Source: Molossus alvarezi
Lineage: Eukaryota > Chordata > Mammalia > Chiroptera > Molossidae
Direction of reading: 5' to 3'
NCBI GenBank assembly: GCA_037176705.1
Contig: JBAWUJ010000065.1
Location: 372,001-436,000 of the forward strand
DNA length: 64,000 bases
In this document: one piece after another, positions 23,093 to 34,800 of the stretch
How positions within the stretch are numbered: the stretch's first letter is position 1
How the letters are laid out: the number at the start of each line of letters is the position of its first letter
Translations under genes and position numbers: made by a program
The notes under the pieces: model-generated
Databases searched by the model: none
What the model saw: the letters and a program-made list of their open reading frames with translations, nothing else
Told to the model about the DNA's origin: nothing

Positions 23093-23995
23093 ATGGTGAA
23101 ACACAGAAACAGAAGCCAAACAAAAGCCAAATGAAAGAACACGAGACCTCAACTGAAGATGAGATAAATGAGGTGCAGTTAAGCAAGTTAACAGAACTAG
23201 AACTCAGAGCTATGATCTTGAGGAAGCCCAACAGCATGTGTAAGACATGAGGACCATGAGTTAAGACATAGAAATGTTGAAAATCAACCAGTTGGAAATT
23301 AAAACCACTAAGAAGAAATAAAGAATGACATATCAGAAATAAAAAACACATTGGAAAGTCTAAATAGCAGTGTAGAGGAAGCTGAGGAACAAATCAGAGA
23401 ATTAGAAGATAGTGTAGAAAAAAATCAACCAATAAGAAAACCAAAATGAATAAACAATTAAAAAACAAAAAAATAGCTTAACAGAACTGTGGGAAACTGG
23501 CAATGTAATTACATTCACATCATAGGAGTCCCTGAAGAAGACGAAAATGAGCAAGAGTTAAAGAATTATTAGAAAAAATGGTGACAAAAACTTCCCTAAT
23601 TTGTGAAGGAAGAAGGCATTCAAGTTCAAGAAGACAGAGACCCCAAGTAAGAAGAACTCAAACAGGCCCACACCAAGACACATAGTAATCAAACAGCCAA
23701 AAATTAAAGAGAGAGAATCCTAAAAGCAGCAAGAGAGAAGCAACAGGTTACCTACAAAGGAACCCCCATAAGGCTCTCAGCTGACTTCTCAACAGAAACA
23801 CTACAGGCCAGAAGGGAATGGCATGAGGTAATCAATGTCATGAGAAACATGGATCGGAATCCAAGACTACTCTACCCAGCAAGGCTATCATTCAAAATAG
23901 AAGGTCAAATAAACAGCTTCTCAGACAAAAAAAGGCTAAGGGAAAACATTAGCACCAAACCAACACTGCAAGAAATGTTAAAAGGACTGCTGTAA
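23093..23995 (+). pseudogene. L1 ORF1 remnant (A2)
   Basis: The ATG at 23093 begins MVKHRNRSQT, like the other copies. The coiled-coil text is present but frameshifted near 23240 ('gtgtaagacatgagg', one base short of 'gtgtaaggacatgag') and again further on. The RNA-binding and C-terminal text ends at 'ggactgctgtaa' (stop 23993-23995), 45 bp before the ORF2 ATG. No open frame spans it. Confidence 0.8.
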
Positions 23996-24040
23996 TTACC
24001 AGGAGAAAAAGGAAGAAAAATAGAAACACACTATACTAAA

Positions 24041-27000
24041 ATGGCAGTAAATAAGTACATATCGTTAACCACCTTAAATGTAAATGGATGGAATGCTCCC
24101 ATTAAAGATACAGAGTAGGTGATTGCATAACAAAGCATGACTCATCTATGTTGTTTACAACAGACCCACCCTACAACAAAAGACTCACAATGTTTGAAAA
24201 AGAAGGGAAGAAAAAAAAATCTTCCAAGCAAACAGAAAGGAAAAAAAAAAAGTTGGGGTAGCAATACTCATATCTGATCAAACAGATTTCAAAATGAATG
24301 CCATAACTAGAGACAAAGAAGGCCACTACATAATATTAAAAGGATCTATCCAACAGAAAGATATTACCTTGATAAACATATATGCACCCAATATAAGAGC
24401 AACAAAATATATTAGAAATCTTCTGGAGTACTTCAAAGGAGAAATGGATAGCAATACAATATTAGCAGGGGTCTTCAACACCCCACTGAAATCAATGGAT
24501 AGACCCCCTAGACAAAAAATTAGCAAGGAAACAGAGACTGTAAATGAAGAAATACGCCAAATGGATTCAATAAATATCTACAGAGAATTACACCCCAATC
24601 CTACAGAATTCACATTCTTCTCAAGTACACACAGAAGATTGTCAAAGAGAGACCACATGATAGGACACAAACTAAGTCTCTACAAGTTCAAAAAGACTGA
24701 AATTATATCAAGCATCTTCTCAGATCTCACATGCATGAAACAGGAAATCAATTTGAACAAGAACATGCAAAGACATTTGACCACATGGAAGCTAAATAGC
24801 ATGTTATTAAACAATAAATGTGTTACCAAGGAGATCAAGGAAGAAATTAAAAACTTTTTGGAAAGCAATAAAAATGAAGACACAATACAAAATCTATGGA
24901 ATGCAGCAAAAGAAGTTCTGAGAGGGAAGTTCATAGCCCTACAGGCCTACATCAAAAAACAAGAAAAATCTCCAATTGACTATCTAACCTCACACATTAA
25001 AGAACTAAAGAGCAAACAAAAAAGAAAACCCCAGAGCAAGTAGAAGGTAGCAAATAGTAAATATCAGAGCAGAAATAAACGACACAGAGTCCAAAAGAAA
25101 AATAATTTAAAGGACCAATGAAACAAAGAGCTGGTATTTCGAAAAGATAAGACTGATGGACCGTTAGCTAGACTCACCAAGAAACAAAGACAGAGTACCA
25201 AAATACACAAAATCAGAAATGATAGAGAAGAAGTAACAACTGGTACCAGAGAAATACAAGAGATCCTTAACAACTACGATGAACAATGATATGGCAAAAA
25301 TTTGACAATCTAAGCGAAATGGATAAATTTCTAGAAACACATCGTTTCCCAAACTGGAACAGGAAGAGGTAGACAACTCGAACAGACCAATAACAACAGA
25401 AGAAATTGAAGATATAATCAAGACTCTCACAGCAAACAAAAGCTCAGGCCCGGATGGCTTCACGGGCGAGTTTCACCAAACATTCAAAGAAGAAGTAATA
25501 CCCATTCTCCTCAAACTATTTCAAAAAATCCAAGAAGAAGGAAGACTTCCAAACTTGTTTTATGAAGCCAGCATAATCCTAATTCCAAAACCAGAAAACG
25601 GCACTACAAAGAAAGAAAACTCAGGCCAATATCCCTGATGAACATAGATGCCAAAATCCTGAACAAAATACTAGCTAATCAAATCCAGCAATACACTGAA
25701 AAAATTATCCACCATGACCAATTGGGATTCATCCCAGGGATTCAAGGCTGGTACAATATCTACAAATCCATAAACGTGATACACCACATAAATGAAATGA
25801 AGAATAAATAACACATGATCATATCAACAGATGCCAAAAAAGCCTTCGACAAATTCCAGCATCCATTTCTGATAAAAACGCTCAGCAGTGTGGGAATAGA
25901 GGGATCATATCTAGACATAATACAGGCCATATATGAAAGACCAACAGCCAACATCATACTCAATGGGCAATAACTAAAATCACTTTCCTTTAGAACAAGA
26001 AGAAGGCAAGGATGCTCACTCTCGTCACTCACATTTAAAATAGTATTGGAAGTCCTAGCCACAGCAATCAGACAGGAAGAAAAAATAAAAGGGATCCAAA
26101 TTGGAAAGGAGAAAGTGAACTGTCATTATTTGCAGATGTCATGATTCCATACATAGAAAACCCCAAAGACTCCATCAAAAATTTGAGAGACTTAATAAAT
26201 GAAGTTGAAAAACTAGGAGGATACAAAATTAACATCAAGAAATCGATGGCATTCTTATACACCAATGATGAACTCACACAAAGAGAAACTAAGAAGACAA
26301 TCCCATTTACCATTGTGGCAAAAAAAAAATTAACATACCTAGGAATAAACTTAACCAAAGAAATAAGGAACCTATTCGCAGAAAACTACAGCTCATTAAA
26401 AAAAAAAAAAAAAAAAAAAAGGAATAGAGGAAGATATAAGAAAGTGGAAGCACATACCCTGTTCATGGATTGGAAGAATTAACATCATTAAAATATCCAT
26501 TATACCCAAAGCAATCTATAGATTCAATGCAATCCCCATCAAAATACCAATGGCATACTTCACAGAATTTGAACATGTACTTCAAAAGTTCATATGCAAT
26601 CAAAAAAGACCTCAAATAGCCACAGCAATCTTGAAAAAGAAGAACAAAGTTGGATGGATCACATTACCAGTTTTCAGGTAATACTACAAAGCCACTGTAA
26701 TGAAAACAGCATGGTACTGGCAACAGAACAGGTACATAGACCAGTGGAAAAGAACAGAGAACCCAGAAATAGACCCAAGGCAATATACTCAATAAATATT
26801 TGATCAAGTTGGCAAGAGCATACACTGGAGTAACGACAGCCTCTTTAATAAAAGGTGCTGGGAAAATTGGACAGCTACATGCAGAAAAAAGAAACTAGAC
26901 CATCAACTTACACCATATACAAGAATAAACTCAACATAAAAAAATGACTTAATTGTGACCAATGAATCCATAAAAAAAAACTAGAAAAAACTGTAGGCAA

Positions 27001-27371
27001 GAAATTTCAGACCTCAGACTCAGCAAAATTTTCACTGATACATCAGCTAAGGCAATAGAAACAGAGGAGAAAAATGCACACATGGGACTACATCAAACTC
27101 AAAACCTTCTGCACAGCAAAAGATAGAATCATCAAAACAAAAGGCTACCTACTGTATGAGAGAGCATAATTGACAATAACATAATAGATAAGGGGTTTAT
27201 TTCAAATATATAAAGTGTTCATGAAACTCAAGAAAAGGAAGACAAAGAACCCAATTAAAAACTGGGCAGAGGAACTAAATAAACACCTCTCCAAACAGGA
27301 CTTACAAATGGCTAACAGATATATGAAGAAATGCTCAACATCATTAATCATCAGAGAAATGCACATTAAAA
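24041..27371 (+). pseudogene. L1 ORF2 remnant (A2), catalytic residues changed
   Basis: The ATG at 24041 starts MAVNKYIS. The longest open stretch in the window, 249 codons (24294-25043), covers the endonuclease and the linker after it. The endonuclease motif GDFN is GVFN here (Val codon 24471-24473) and SDH is SDL (Leu codon 24726-24728). The reverse-transcriptase FADD is FADV (Val codon 26138-26140). All are positions essential in L1. Further stops and a polyA expansion (26397-26421) break the frame. The C-terminus is missing through the fusion at 27371. Confidence 0.85.
26397..26421. repeat. Poly(A) run inside L1 A2 ORF2
   Basis: About 24 A bases, expanded from the 'cattgaaaaaagaaatagagg' segment of ORF2. 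It shifts the frame. It is not a retroposon tail, because ORF2 text continues on both sides. Confidence 0.9.
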
Positions 27372-30300
27372 CAAACAATTAAAAAACAGAAAGACAGCCT
27401 AAGAGAAATGTGGGACACCATGAAACACAATAACACACACATCATAGAAGTTCCAGGACAAAAAGAAAACGAGCAATGGACAGAGAAAATATTTGAAGAA
27501 ATAGTGTCAGAAAACACTGATAAGTTGGTGAAGGAAAATGGCATATACCTTCAAGAAGCACAAAGAGCTTCAACTTTGAAGAATCCAAAAAGGCCCACAT
27601 CGAGACACATAATAATTAAAGGGCAAATATTAAAGAGAGAAATAGAATTCGAAACATGGCAAGAAATAAGCAACGGATTACCCACAAAGAAAATCACATA
27701 ACCTTATCAGCTGAATGCTCAACAAAAACACTACTGGACAGAGGAGAAAGTCATGAAGAAATCAAGTTAAAAAAAACAATTATCTGAATACAAGACTACT
27801 CTATCCACCAAGAATATCATTGAAAATAGAAGGTGAAAAAAAGGAAGAGCTTCCAAGACAAAAAGGCTAATAGAATATGTTAGCAACAATCAGCTCTCTA
27901 AGAAATGTTAAAAGGAGTGTGGTAATAAGCAAAAGAAAGAGGAAGAGAAATATAACCATAATAAATGAAAACTGCAATAAATAAGTATATATAAATAACT
28001 GCCTTAAACACAAATAGATTAAACACTCCCATGAAAAGACACAGATAGCTGAATAGATAACAATGCATAACTCACATATATGTTGTTTATGAGAAACCCA
28101 ACTCACAACAAAAGTCTTACATAGGTAGAAAGTGAAGAGATGGGAAACTAGAAATAAATTACAAAAGAATACATGAAAATATTTTAACACATTAATATTA
28201 AATAGCATGTTATTAAACAATGAATGGGTTCACAAGGAGATCAAGAAAAAATTAAAAACTTCATGGAAACCAATGAAAGTGAACACACAACAACACAACA
28301 TCCATAGGATTCATTAGTAACGATAGGGAAGTTTATACCCTACATGTCTACCTCAGGGAACAAGATTTTCTATTTGACTATCTCACATCAAAACTTAAAA
28401 AACTAGAAAGAAAATGAAACAAACAAACAAATACCTCAAACTAAGCAGTAGGAAATGAATAGCAAAGAACAGAGCTGAAATAGAAAACGTGGAAACTAAA
28501 TATAATTCAAAATATGAACAAATGGACAAATTTCTGGATATACATAATCTCCCAGCACTGAACAAGGAAGAGATAAAACAGTTGAACAGACCAATCACAG
28601 CTAAGAAAATTGAACATATAATCAAAAATCTCCCAGAAAACAAAAGCCCGAGCTCAGATGGCTTCATGTGGGAATTTTACTGAACATTCAAGGAACTAAC
28701 ACCCATTCTTCTCAAATTATTTCAATAAATACACCATTTCCAAACACACTTTCTGAGGCAAGCATAATCCTAATTCCCAAACCACATGAAGACACTATAA
28801 ACTAAAGAAAACTACAGGCCAATATCCCTGATTAACACAGATGCCAAAATTCTTAGCAAAATATTAGCAAATTAAATGTAGCAATACATCAAACACATTA
28901 TTCATCTTGACCAAGTGGGTTACTTCTAGGCACTCAAGGATGGTACAATATGTGCAAATCCATAAATGTGATACATCGCAAAAACAAAATAAAAGATCAA
29001 AACCGTATGATCATCAATAATTTCTAAAAAAAAAAAAAAAGCATTCGACAAACTCCAGCACCCATCTCTGATAAAAACGCTCAGCAATTTGGGAATAGAG
29101 GGGCCATATAGCAATATAATAAAAGCCACATAGGAAAAACACAGCCAACAACATACTCAATGGGCAAAAACAAAAAGCATCCCCTTAAGAAGGAGAACAC
29201 GACAAGGATGCCCACTTTTGCCATTCTTACTTAACATAGAACTGGATGTCTTAGACACAGCAATTACACATGAAGAAAAAATAAAAGGGATCCAAACTGG
29301 AATGGGGGAAGTGAAACTGTCATTATATGCAGATGACATAATGTGGTACATAGAAAACCCTAAAGACTCCATCAAAGTCTACTAGACTTAATAAATGAAT
29401 TTGGCAATGTGGCAAGACACAAAATTAATGTCAAGAAATCAATGGCATTTTTATACACTAAAGATGTAATCACAGAAAGAGAAACTAAAAAATAAATTTC
29501 AATTACAATCACAGCAAAAAAATTAAAATACCTAAGAATAAACTTCACCAACAAAGTAAAGGATTTCTCAACAGATAACTACAGGTCATTGAAATTAGAA
29601 GTGGAGGAATTTATGAAAAAGTAAGAGCATATACCCTGTTCATGGATTGGCAGAATTACCATCATTTAAATGTTCATACTCCCCAAAGCAATCTATACAT
29701 TCAATGCCATCCTCACCAAAATACCAATGACTTACGTCACAGACCCAGAACAAACACTCCAAAAGTTTATATAAAACTAAAAAAGACCCCTCGTAGCCAC
29801 AAAAATCTTGAAAAAGAAGAACAAAGCAGGAGGGATCACATGACCAGATTTCAGGTTATACCACAAAGCCACTGTAATAGAAATAAGCCTGGTACTGGCA
29901 CAGAACAGGCAGGTAGGTCTATGGAACACAACAGGAAACCCAGAAATTGACCCAACACAATACGTTCAATTAACATTTGACAATGTTGGCAACAACATAC
30001 AGTGGACTCAAGAGAGTCTCCTCAATAAATGGTGTTGGAAAAATTGGACAGCTACTTGCAAAAAAACACACACAAAAATGAAGCTAGACCAGGACTTTAT
30101 ACCATACATGAGAATAAACTTGAAATGGATAAAATACATAAATGTAACTCGTGAATCCATACGAATTCTAGAAGAAAGTGCAGGCCACAAAATTTCAGAC
30201 ATAGCCAGCAGAATTTTCACTGATAAAACACCTAAAGCAACAGACACATACACACCAAAATAAATAAATACTTGAGACTACTTCAAACTGAAAAGCTTCT

Positions 30301-31148
30301 GCACAGCTAAAGAAACAACCATCAAAACAGAAAGTTATCATACTATGTGGAAGACCAAAGTCGCCCATGATGCATCAGATAAGGGTTAGTTTCCAAAATA
30401 TAGAGTGATTATAAAACTCAACAATAGGAAGACAAAGAACCCAATTAAGAAATGGGCAGAGGAACTAACCAGACATCTCTCCAAACAGGACATACAAATG
30501 GTAAGAGACATATGAAGAAATGCTCAACATCACTAATCATCAGAGAGATGCAAATTAAAACAATGAGATATCACCACACACCTGTCAGAATGGTCGCCAT
30601 CAACAAATCATCAAACTGCAAGTCTTGGTGAGGGTGTGGAGACAGGGCACTCCAGTACACTGCTGGTGGGAATGCAGACTGGTGCAGCCACTATGAAAAA
30701 CAATATGGTGTTACCTCAAAAACTTAAAAATTGAACTTCCATTTGACCCAGTGATCCCACTGCTAGGAATATACCCTAATAAGAATTAAACACCAATCAG
30801 AAATAATATATGTATCCCCATGTATGTAGCAGCACTATTTACAATAGCCAATATGTGCAAATAGCCCAAATGTCCATCAATAGACGAATGGATGAAAAAG
30901 CTATGGTACATATATACAATAAAGTACTGTGAAGCTCTAAGAAAGAAAGATCTTTTATTCTTTGAGACTATATGAAGGGACCTGGAGAGTATTATATTAA
31001 GCAAAACAAGCCAAGCAGGGAAAGACAAGTATCATATGATCTCACTTATTTGTGGAATATAATGAACATAACAGGCTGAAGAATGGAGTAGTACCAGAGA
31101 CATGGAAGTAGGGTATAGACTGACAATCCTCAGAAGAGGGGGTAAAGG
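27372..31148 (+). mobile_element. L1-B copy fused behind A2, endonuclease-deleted
   Basis: The copy begins inside ORF1 ('aaacaattaaaaaacagaaagac'). An ORF1 frame is open at 27408-27701. The ORF2 start position reads 'actgcaataaataag' (27971), so there is no ATG. The endonuclease deletion junction 'gatgggaaactagaaataaatt' lies near 28146, as in B1 and B3. The reverse-transcriptase motif is YADD (29326-29337). ORF2 ends near 31062. The 3'UTR is cut after about 85 bp, where a different L1 3'UTR follows. Neither flank1 block is present here. Confidence 0.86.
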
Positions 31149-31437
31149 GAGGTACAAGCCAAGCAGAAAACACAAATATCAGATGTTCTCACTTATTTGT
31201 GGAATATAATGAACTAACCAAACTGCTGAACACAATTAACCCAGAGACATAGAGATGGGGTATATTTTGACAAGCCTCAGAGGAGGGCGGGTTTGTGGGG
31301 AAAGAAATGAACCACAGAACTTACATGCATGAGCAATGAAAATATAAAACAAAGCTGAGGATGGGGCTGGAGAAAAGGGGCGGAGATGCCAATGAGGGGA
31401 AAATGAATAACATTTGTAAAAGAAGAAAAAGTTTATA
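31149..31437 (+). mobile_element. L1 3'UTR fragment
   Basis: The text 'agccaagcagaaaacacaaatatcagatg' restarts at the ORF2 C-terminus although a C-terminus has just ended upstream. It continues through a second 3'UTR ('gatggggctggagaaaagggg...aacatttgtaaaagaagaaa') to an A-rich tail. It is a separate, very short L1 3' end placed in tandem. Confidence 0.78.
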
Positions 31438-33247
31438 TTAAATTTAAAAAGAACGCTAATAGCCACAGCAATATTTAAATAAAAAAATAAAGTAGGAAGG
31501 ATCACAATACCAGATATCAGATTATACTACAAAGCCACGGTAATCAAAACATCCCAGTACTGAAGGAAGAGAAGGCATATGGATCAATAGAATTAAACAG
31601 AGAACACAGAATGTGATCCAAGATGTAATGCTGAACTAATATTTGACAAAGGTGGCAAGAGCATACAATGTAGTAAAAAGAGCCTTTTTAATACATGGTG
31701 TTGAGAAAATTAGACAGCTACATGCAAAAATAAAAAATAAAACTTGTTGCCCTGGCCGGTTTGGCTCAGCGGTTAGAGCGTTGGCCTGGGGTCCGGAGAG
31801 ACCCGGGTTCGGTTCCCGCTAAGGGCACGTACTTCGGTTGCGGTTTGTCCCCGGCCCTGGTTGGTCGTGTGGGTGGCAGCCACTCGATGTGTCCCTTCAT
31901 GTCGATGTTTCTCTCTCTCTCTCTCCCTTCCTATCTCTCCCTCCCACTCTATCTGTACAAAAAATGGAAAAATATCCTCGTGTGAGGATAAAATAAATAA
32001 ATAAATAAATAAAACTTGTCCACCAACTTACACCATACATGAGAATAAAGTCAAATTGGATAAAAGACTTAAATTTGACTCATGAATCCATAGAAAATCT
32101 AAAAAAAAAATGTAGACAATAAAATTTTAGACATCACTCAGGGCAGAATTTTATTGATAAAATGCCTAAAACAAGAGAAACAAAGGAAAAAATAAACACT
32201 TGGGACTACAGCAAACTAAAAAGCTTCTGTAAAGCAAAAAGAACAACCATTAAAATGGAAAGGTTGCTCAGTATATGGGAAAGCATAATTGCCGACACAT
32301 CACATAAAGGGTTAATTTACAAAATATATGGATTACTCATACAAGTCAATTAAAAAAGAATAACCCAATTTAAAAAAATGGGCAGAGGACCTAAACAGAC
32401 ACCTCTCCAAACATGACATACAAATGGCCAAGAGACATATGAAAAAATGCTCCATGTCACTAATCATCAAGAGATGCAAATTAAAACAACTATGAGGTAT
32501 TACGTCACACCTGCCAGAATGGCCACCGTCAACAAATCATCAAACAACAAGTCTTGGTGAGGGTGTGGAGAAAAGGGGACTCTAGTGCACTGCTGGTGGG
32601 AATGCAGACTAGTACAGTCACTATGGATAACAATATGGCGTTTCTTCAAAATATTAACAAATTAAACTGTCATTTGACCCAATGATTCCACTTCTGGGAA
32701 TATATCTTAAGAAAACTGAAACACCATTCAGAAAAATTATGTGTAACACTGTGTTCTTTATTAGCACTATTTACAATTGGCAATATCTGGAAAGAGCCCA
32801 AGTGTCCATTAATAGATGTGTAGATAAAAAAATATGTGGTGCATATACACAATAGAAAAGTATGCAGCTGTAAGAAAAAAAGATTTCTTACCCTTTGAGA
32901 TGACATGTAGGGATCAGGAGAGTATCATGCTAAGCAAAATAAGCCAATCTGAGATAGACCAATATTACATGATCGCACTTATTTGTAGAACATAATAAAC
33001 AAAGTTAGTTGATGAAAAAAATAGACCCAGAGACACAGAAAAGAGTATGGTTCAGACTGACAAACCTCAGAGGAGGTGTCCAGGAGTACAATGAGATAAA
33101 CCAAAAAACTTACATGCATGTATGTGTAACCAATGTCTATAGACAACAATGCTTGGGGTGGAGGGGTGGGGGCAAAGGTGAAATAGGAATAAGGGTGTTG
33201 GGAAAGTAATAGAAAAATCCAAACCAAATAAATTGATGAATAAGAAA
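31438..33247 (+). mobile_element. 5'-truncated older L1, split by a Ves SINE
   Basis: The fragment enters ORF2 at 'gctaatagccacagcaat' and runs to the C-terminus (stop near 32998) and a 3'UTR ending 'accaaataaattgatgaataagaaaaaaag'. A Ves SINE with a clean target duplication interrupts it at 31749-32006. Many stops are present. Confidence 0.82.
31749..32006 (+). mobile_element. Ves SINE 2 with target duplication
   Basis: Nearly canonical Ves copy: 'gccctggccggtttggctcagcggttagagcg', the B-box-like 'gggttcggttcc', a (TC)n tract and an 'aaaaatatcctcgtgtgaggata' tail with (AAAT)n. The target duplication 'aaataaaacttgt' is found before (ending 31747) and after (ending 32019). Removing the SINE restores the L1 text 'aaaacttgtccaccaacttacacc'. 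Low divergence suggests a fairly recent insertion. Confidence 0.96.
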
Positions 33248-33852
33248 AAAAGAAAGTGAAAGGATGAAACAAATATTTCCAAGCAAAGGAAAGAGAAAAA
33301 AAGCTGAGGCAGGAATACTCATGCCATATAAAACAGACTTCAAAATGATGACCATAACTATAGACAAGGAAGGCCACTAGATAGTATTTTTTTTTATCCT
33401 CACTCGAGGACATTTTCAATATTTTGTTCAGATAGAGTGGAAAGGAGACAGAGAGAGACAAGCATCACTGTGAAAGTGATACATCCCGTAGTTGCCACCC
33501 ACACAACTCCAACCAGGGCCAGGGACAAACTGCCACCGAGGTACATGCCCTTAGTGGAACTGAACCTGTGTCTCTCTGGACTGCAGGCCGACGCTCTAAC
33601 CGCTGAGCCAGACTGGCCAGGGCCACTGAATATTATTGAAAGGATCTATTCAACAGGAAGATATAACCTTTGTAAATATACATGCAGAAAACATAAAAAA
33701 CTAAAATAAATTAAAATCTTCTGGAGAAATTCAAAGGAGAAATCAACAGCAATACAATCATAGCAGGGGGCTTCAATACCCTGCTGACATCACTGGATAG
33801 GTCCTCTGGATGAAAAATTAACAAGAAAATAAAAACTATAAATGAAGCACTA
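33248..33852 (+). mobile_element. L1 endonuclease-region fragment, split by a Ves SINE
   Basis: L1 ORF2 endonuclease text ('aatatttccaagcaaaggaaagag', 'caatcatagcagggggcttcaatacc') lies on both sides of the SINE at 33390-33622. The GDFN position reads GGFN. The fragment stops at 'aatgaagcactagacc', where another SINE begins. Confidence 0.8.
33390..33622 (-). mobile_element. Ves SINE 3 (minus strand)
   Basis: Reverse-complement Ves: T-rich tail and 'atcctcactcgaggacattttcaatattttgttcag', a GA-rich tract, '...gccacccacacaactccaaccagggccagggacaaactgc', and the head end '...cgctctaaccgctgagccagactggccagggc'. The diverged target duplication is 'gccactagatagtatt' (left) and 'ccactgaatattatt' (right). 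It lies in L1 endonuclease text. Confidence 0.93.
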
Positions 33853-33992
33853 GACCTCCTGGCTGGTGTGTCTCAGTGATTGAGTGCCAACCCATGCAAC
33901 AAGAGGTAACCATTTTGGTTCCTGGTCAGGACACATACCCAGGTTGTAGGACAAAACCCCAGTGGGGAGCATGAAGGATGCAGACTATACAA
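33853..33992 (+). mobile_element. Older tRNA-derived SINE, 5' portion
   Basis: The text 'cctcctggctggtgtgtctcagtgattgagtgccaacc' followed by 'ggttcctggtcaggacacatacccaggttgtaggacaaaaccccagtggggagc' is a tRNA-like head plus body of an older bat-type SINE, related to but distinct from young Ves copies. Its right part fades into A-rich L1-like text, so the end is approximate. Confidence 0.7.
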
Positions 33993-34545
33993 AAAGGAAT
34001 GGAAAAGAAATTTTATGACAATAAAAAAGAAGTTTGGTTAGTAATACCTTACCTGACAAAATAGACTTTAAAATTCAGCTATAGTAAGAGACAAAAAAAA
34101 AAAAAAAAAGACTGCATAATTATAAAGGAAACAATGCAACAAGAGGATATAAACCTTGGAAACATGTATGGACCCAACATAGGAGCACCTAAATATATGA
34201 AGCACATCTTGATGACATGAAGAAAGAGATTGACAATAATGTAGGCATAGTAGGGGGTTTTAACACCCAATGATATCGATAGATTTTTCGAGACAGAAAG
34301 TTAATGAGGAAATAGCAGCTTTAAATGGTTCACTAATCAGTTGGCTTTGATTGATATCTTCAGAGCATTTCACCCTGCAGCAGTAGAATATGCATTCTTT
34401 CCTAGTGCTCATAGGACATTTTCTAAGATGGATCACATGTTAGGATACAAAATAAATCTCAGTACATTTAAGAAGAATGGAATCATATCAAACATCTTCT
34501 CTAACCATAATGGTATAAAACTAGAAATCAATCAAAAGAAATAAA
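33993..34545 (+). mobile_element. Old L1 endonuclease fragment
   Basis: Diverged ORF2 endonuclease text. Lines such as 'taccttacctgacaaaatagacttt', 'gacccaacataggagcacctaaatatatgaag' and 'tttctaagatggatcacatgttagga' follow the order of A1 5110-5590. It carries a 67-codon open stretch (34341-34544) that keeps an SNH version of the SDH site. Confidence 0.75.
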
Positions 34546-34800
34546 CTGACAACAGGTGCTGTACTATAGAATTGTATATCCATGAAGCCTATATAATTTT
34601 ATGAACCACGGTCACCACAATAAATTCAATGAAAAAAAAGAGAAGCATATAATAAAAGATGTTCTGGAGATAGATGGTGGTGATAACGGAACAATGTTAA
34701 TGTACTTAATGCTACTCTATTGTGTCTGTAAATGTGGATAACATGGTAAATTTTGTGTTATACACATTTTACAACAATAAAAATGATCGCTTATTGAATT
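34546..34800 (+). mobile_element. Two L1 3'-end relics in tandem
   Basis: The first part ('ggtgctgtactatagaattgtatatccatgaagcctatataattttatgaaccacggtcaccacaataaattcaa') and the second part ('gatgttctggagatagatggtggtgataac...ggtaaattttgtgttatacacattttacaacaataaaaa') each resemble mammalian L1 3'UTR ends finishing in an A-rich tail. They are assigned from memory of L1 3'-end text. The families are not named. Confidence 0.5.

Larger units (their letters stand above)
21943..27371 (+). mobile_element. L1 copy A2, 3' end lost by fusion to L1-B
   Basis: The copy has a 5'UTR (to 23092) with an expanded minisatellite, ORF1 23093-23995, and ORF2 from 24041. Near 27371 it ends at 'gagaaatgcacattaaaac', about 130 codons before the expected ORF2 stop. 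It joins L1-B ORF1 text ('aaacaattaaaaaacagaaagac') with no tail or target duplication. The junction looks like recombination or deletion between two L1s, not 3'-end formation. Catalytic residues are lost (see the ORF2 entry). Confidence 0.88.

Noticed and set aside
31749..32006. Functional tRNA gene, from the A- and B-box-like text
   Set aside because: The text is the tRNA-derived head of a Ves SINE with body, CT tract, tail and target duplication. The same head recurs in several copies.
33009..33209. Short open frames across L1 3'UTRs (also near 2640, 8700, 15400, 60050)
   Set aside because: They fall in non-coding L1 3'UTR and differ in every copy.
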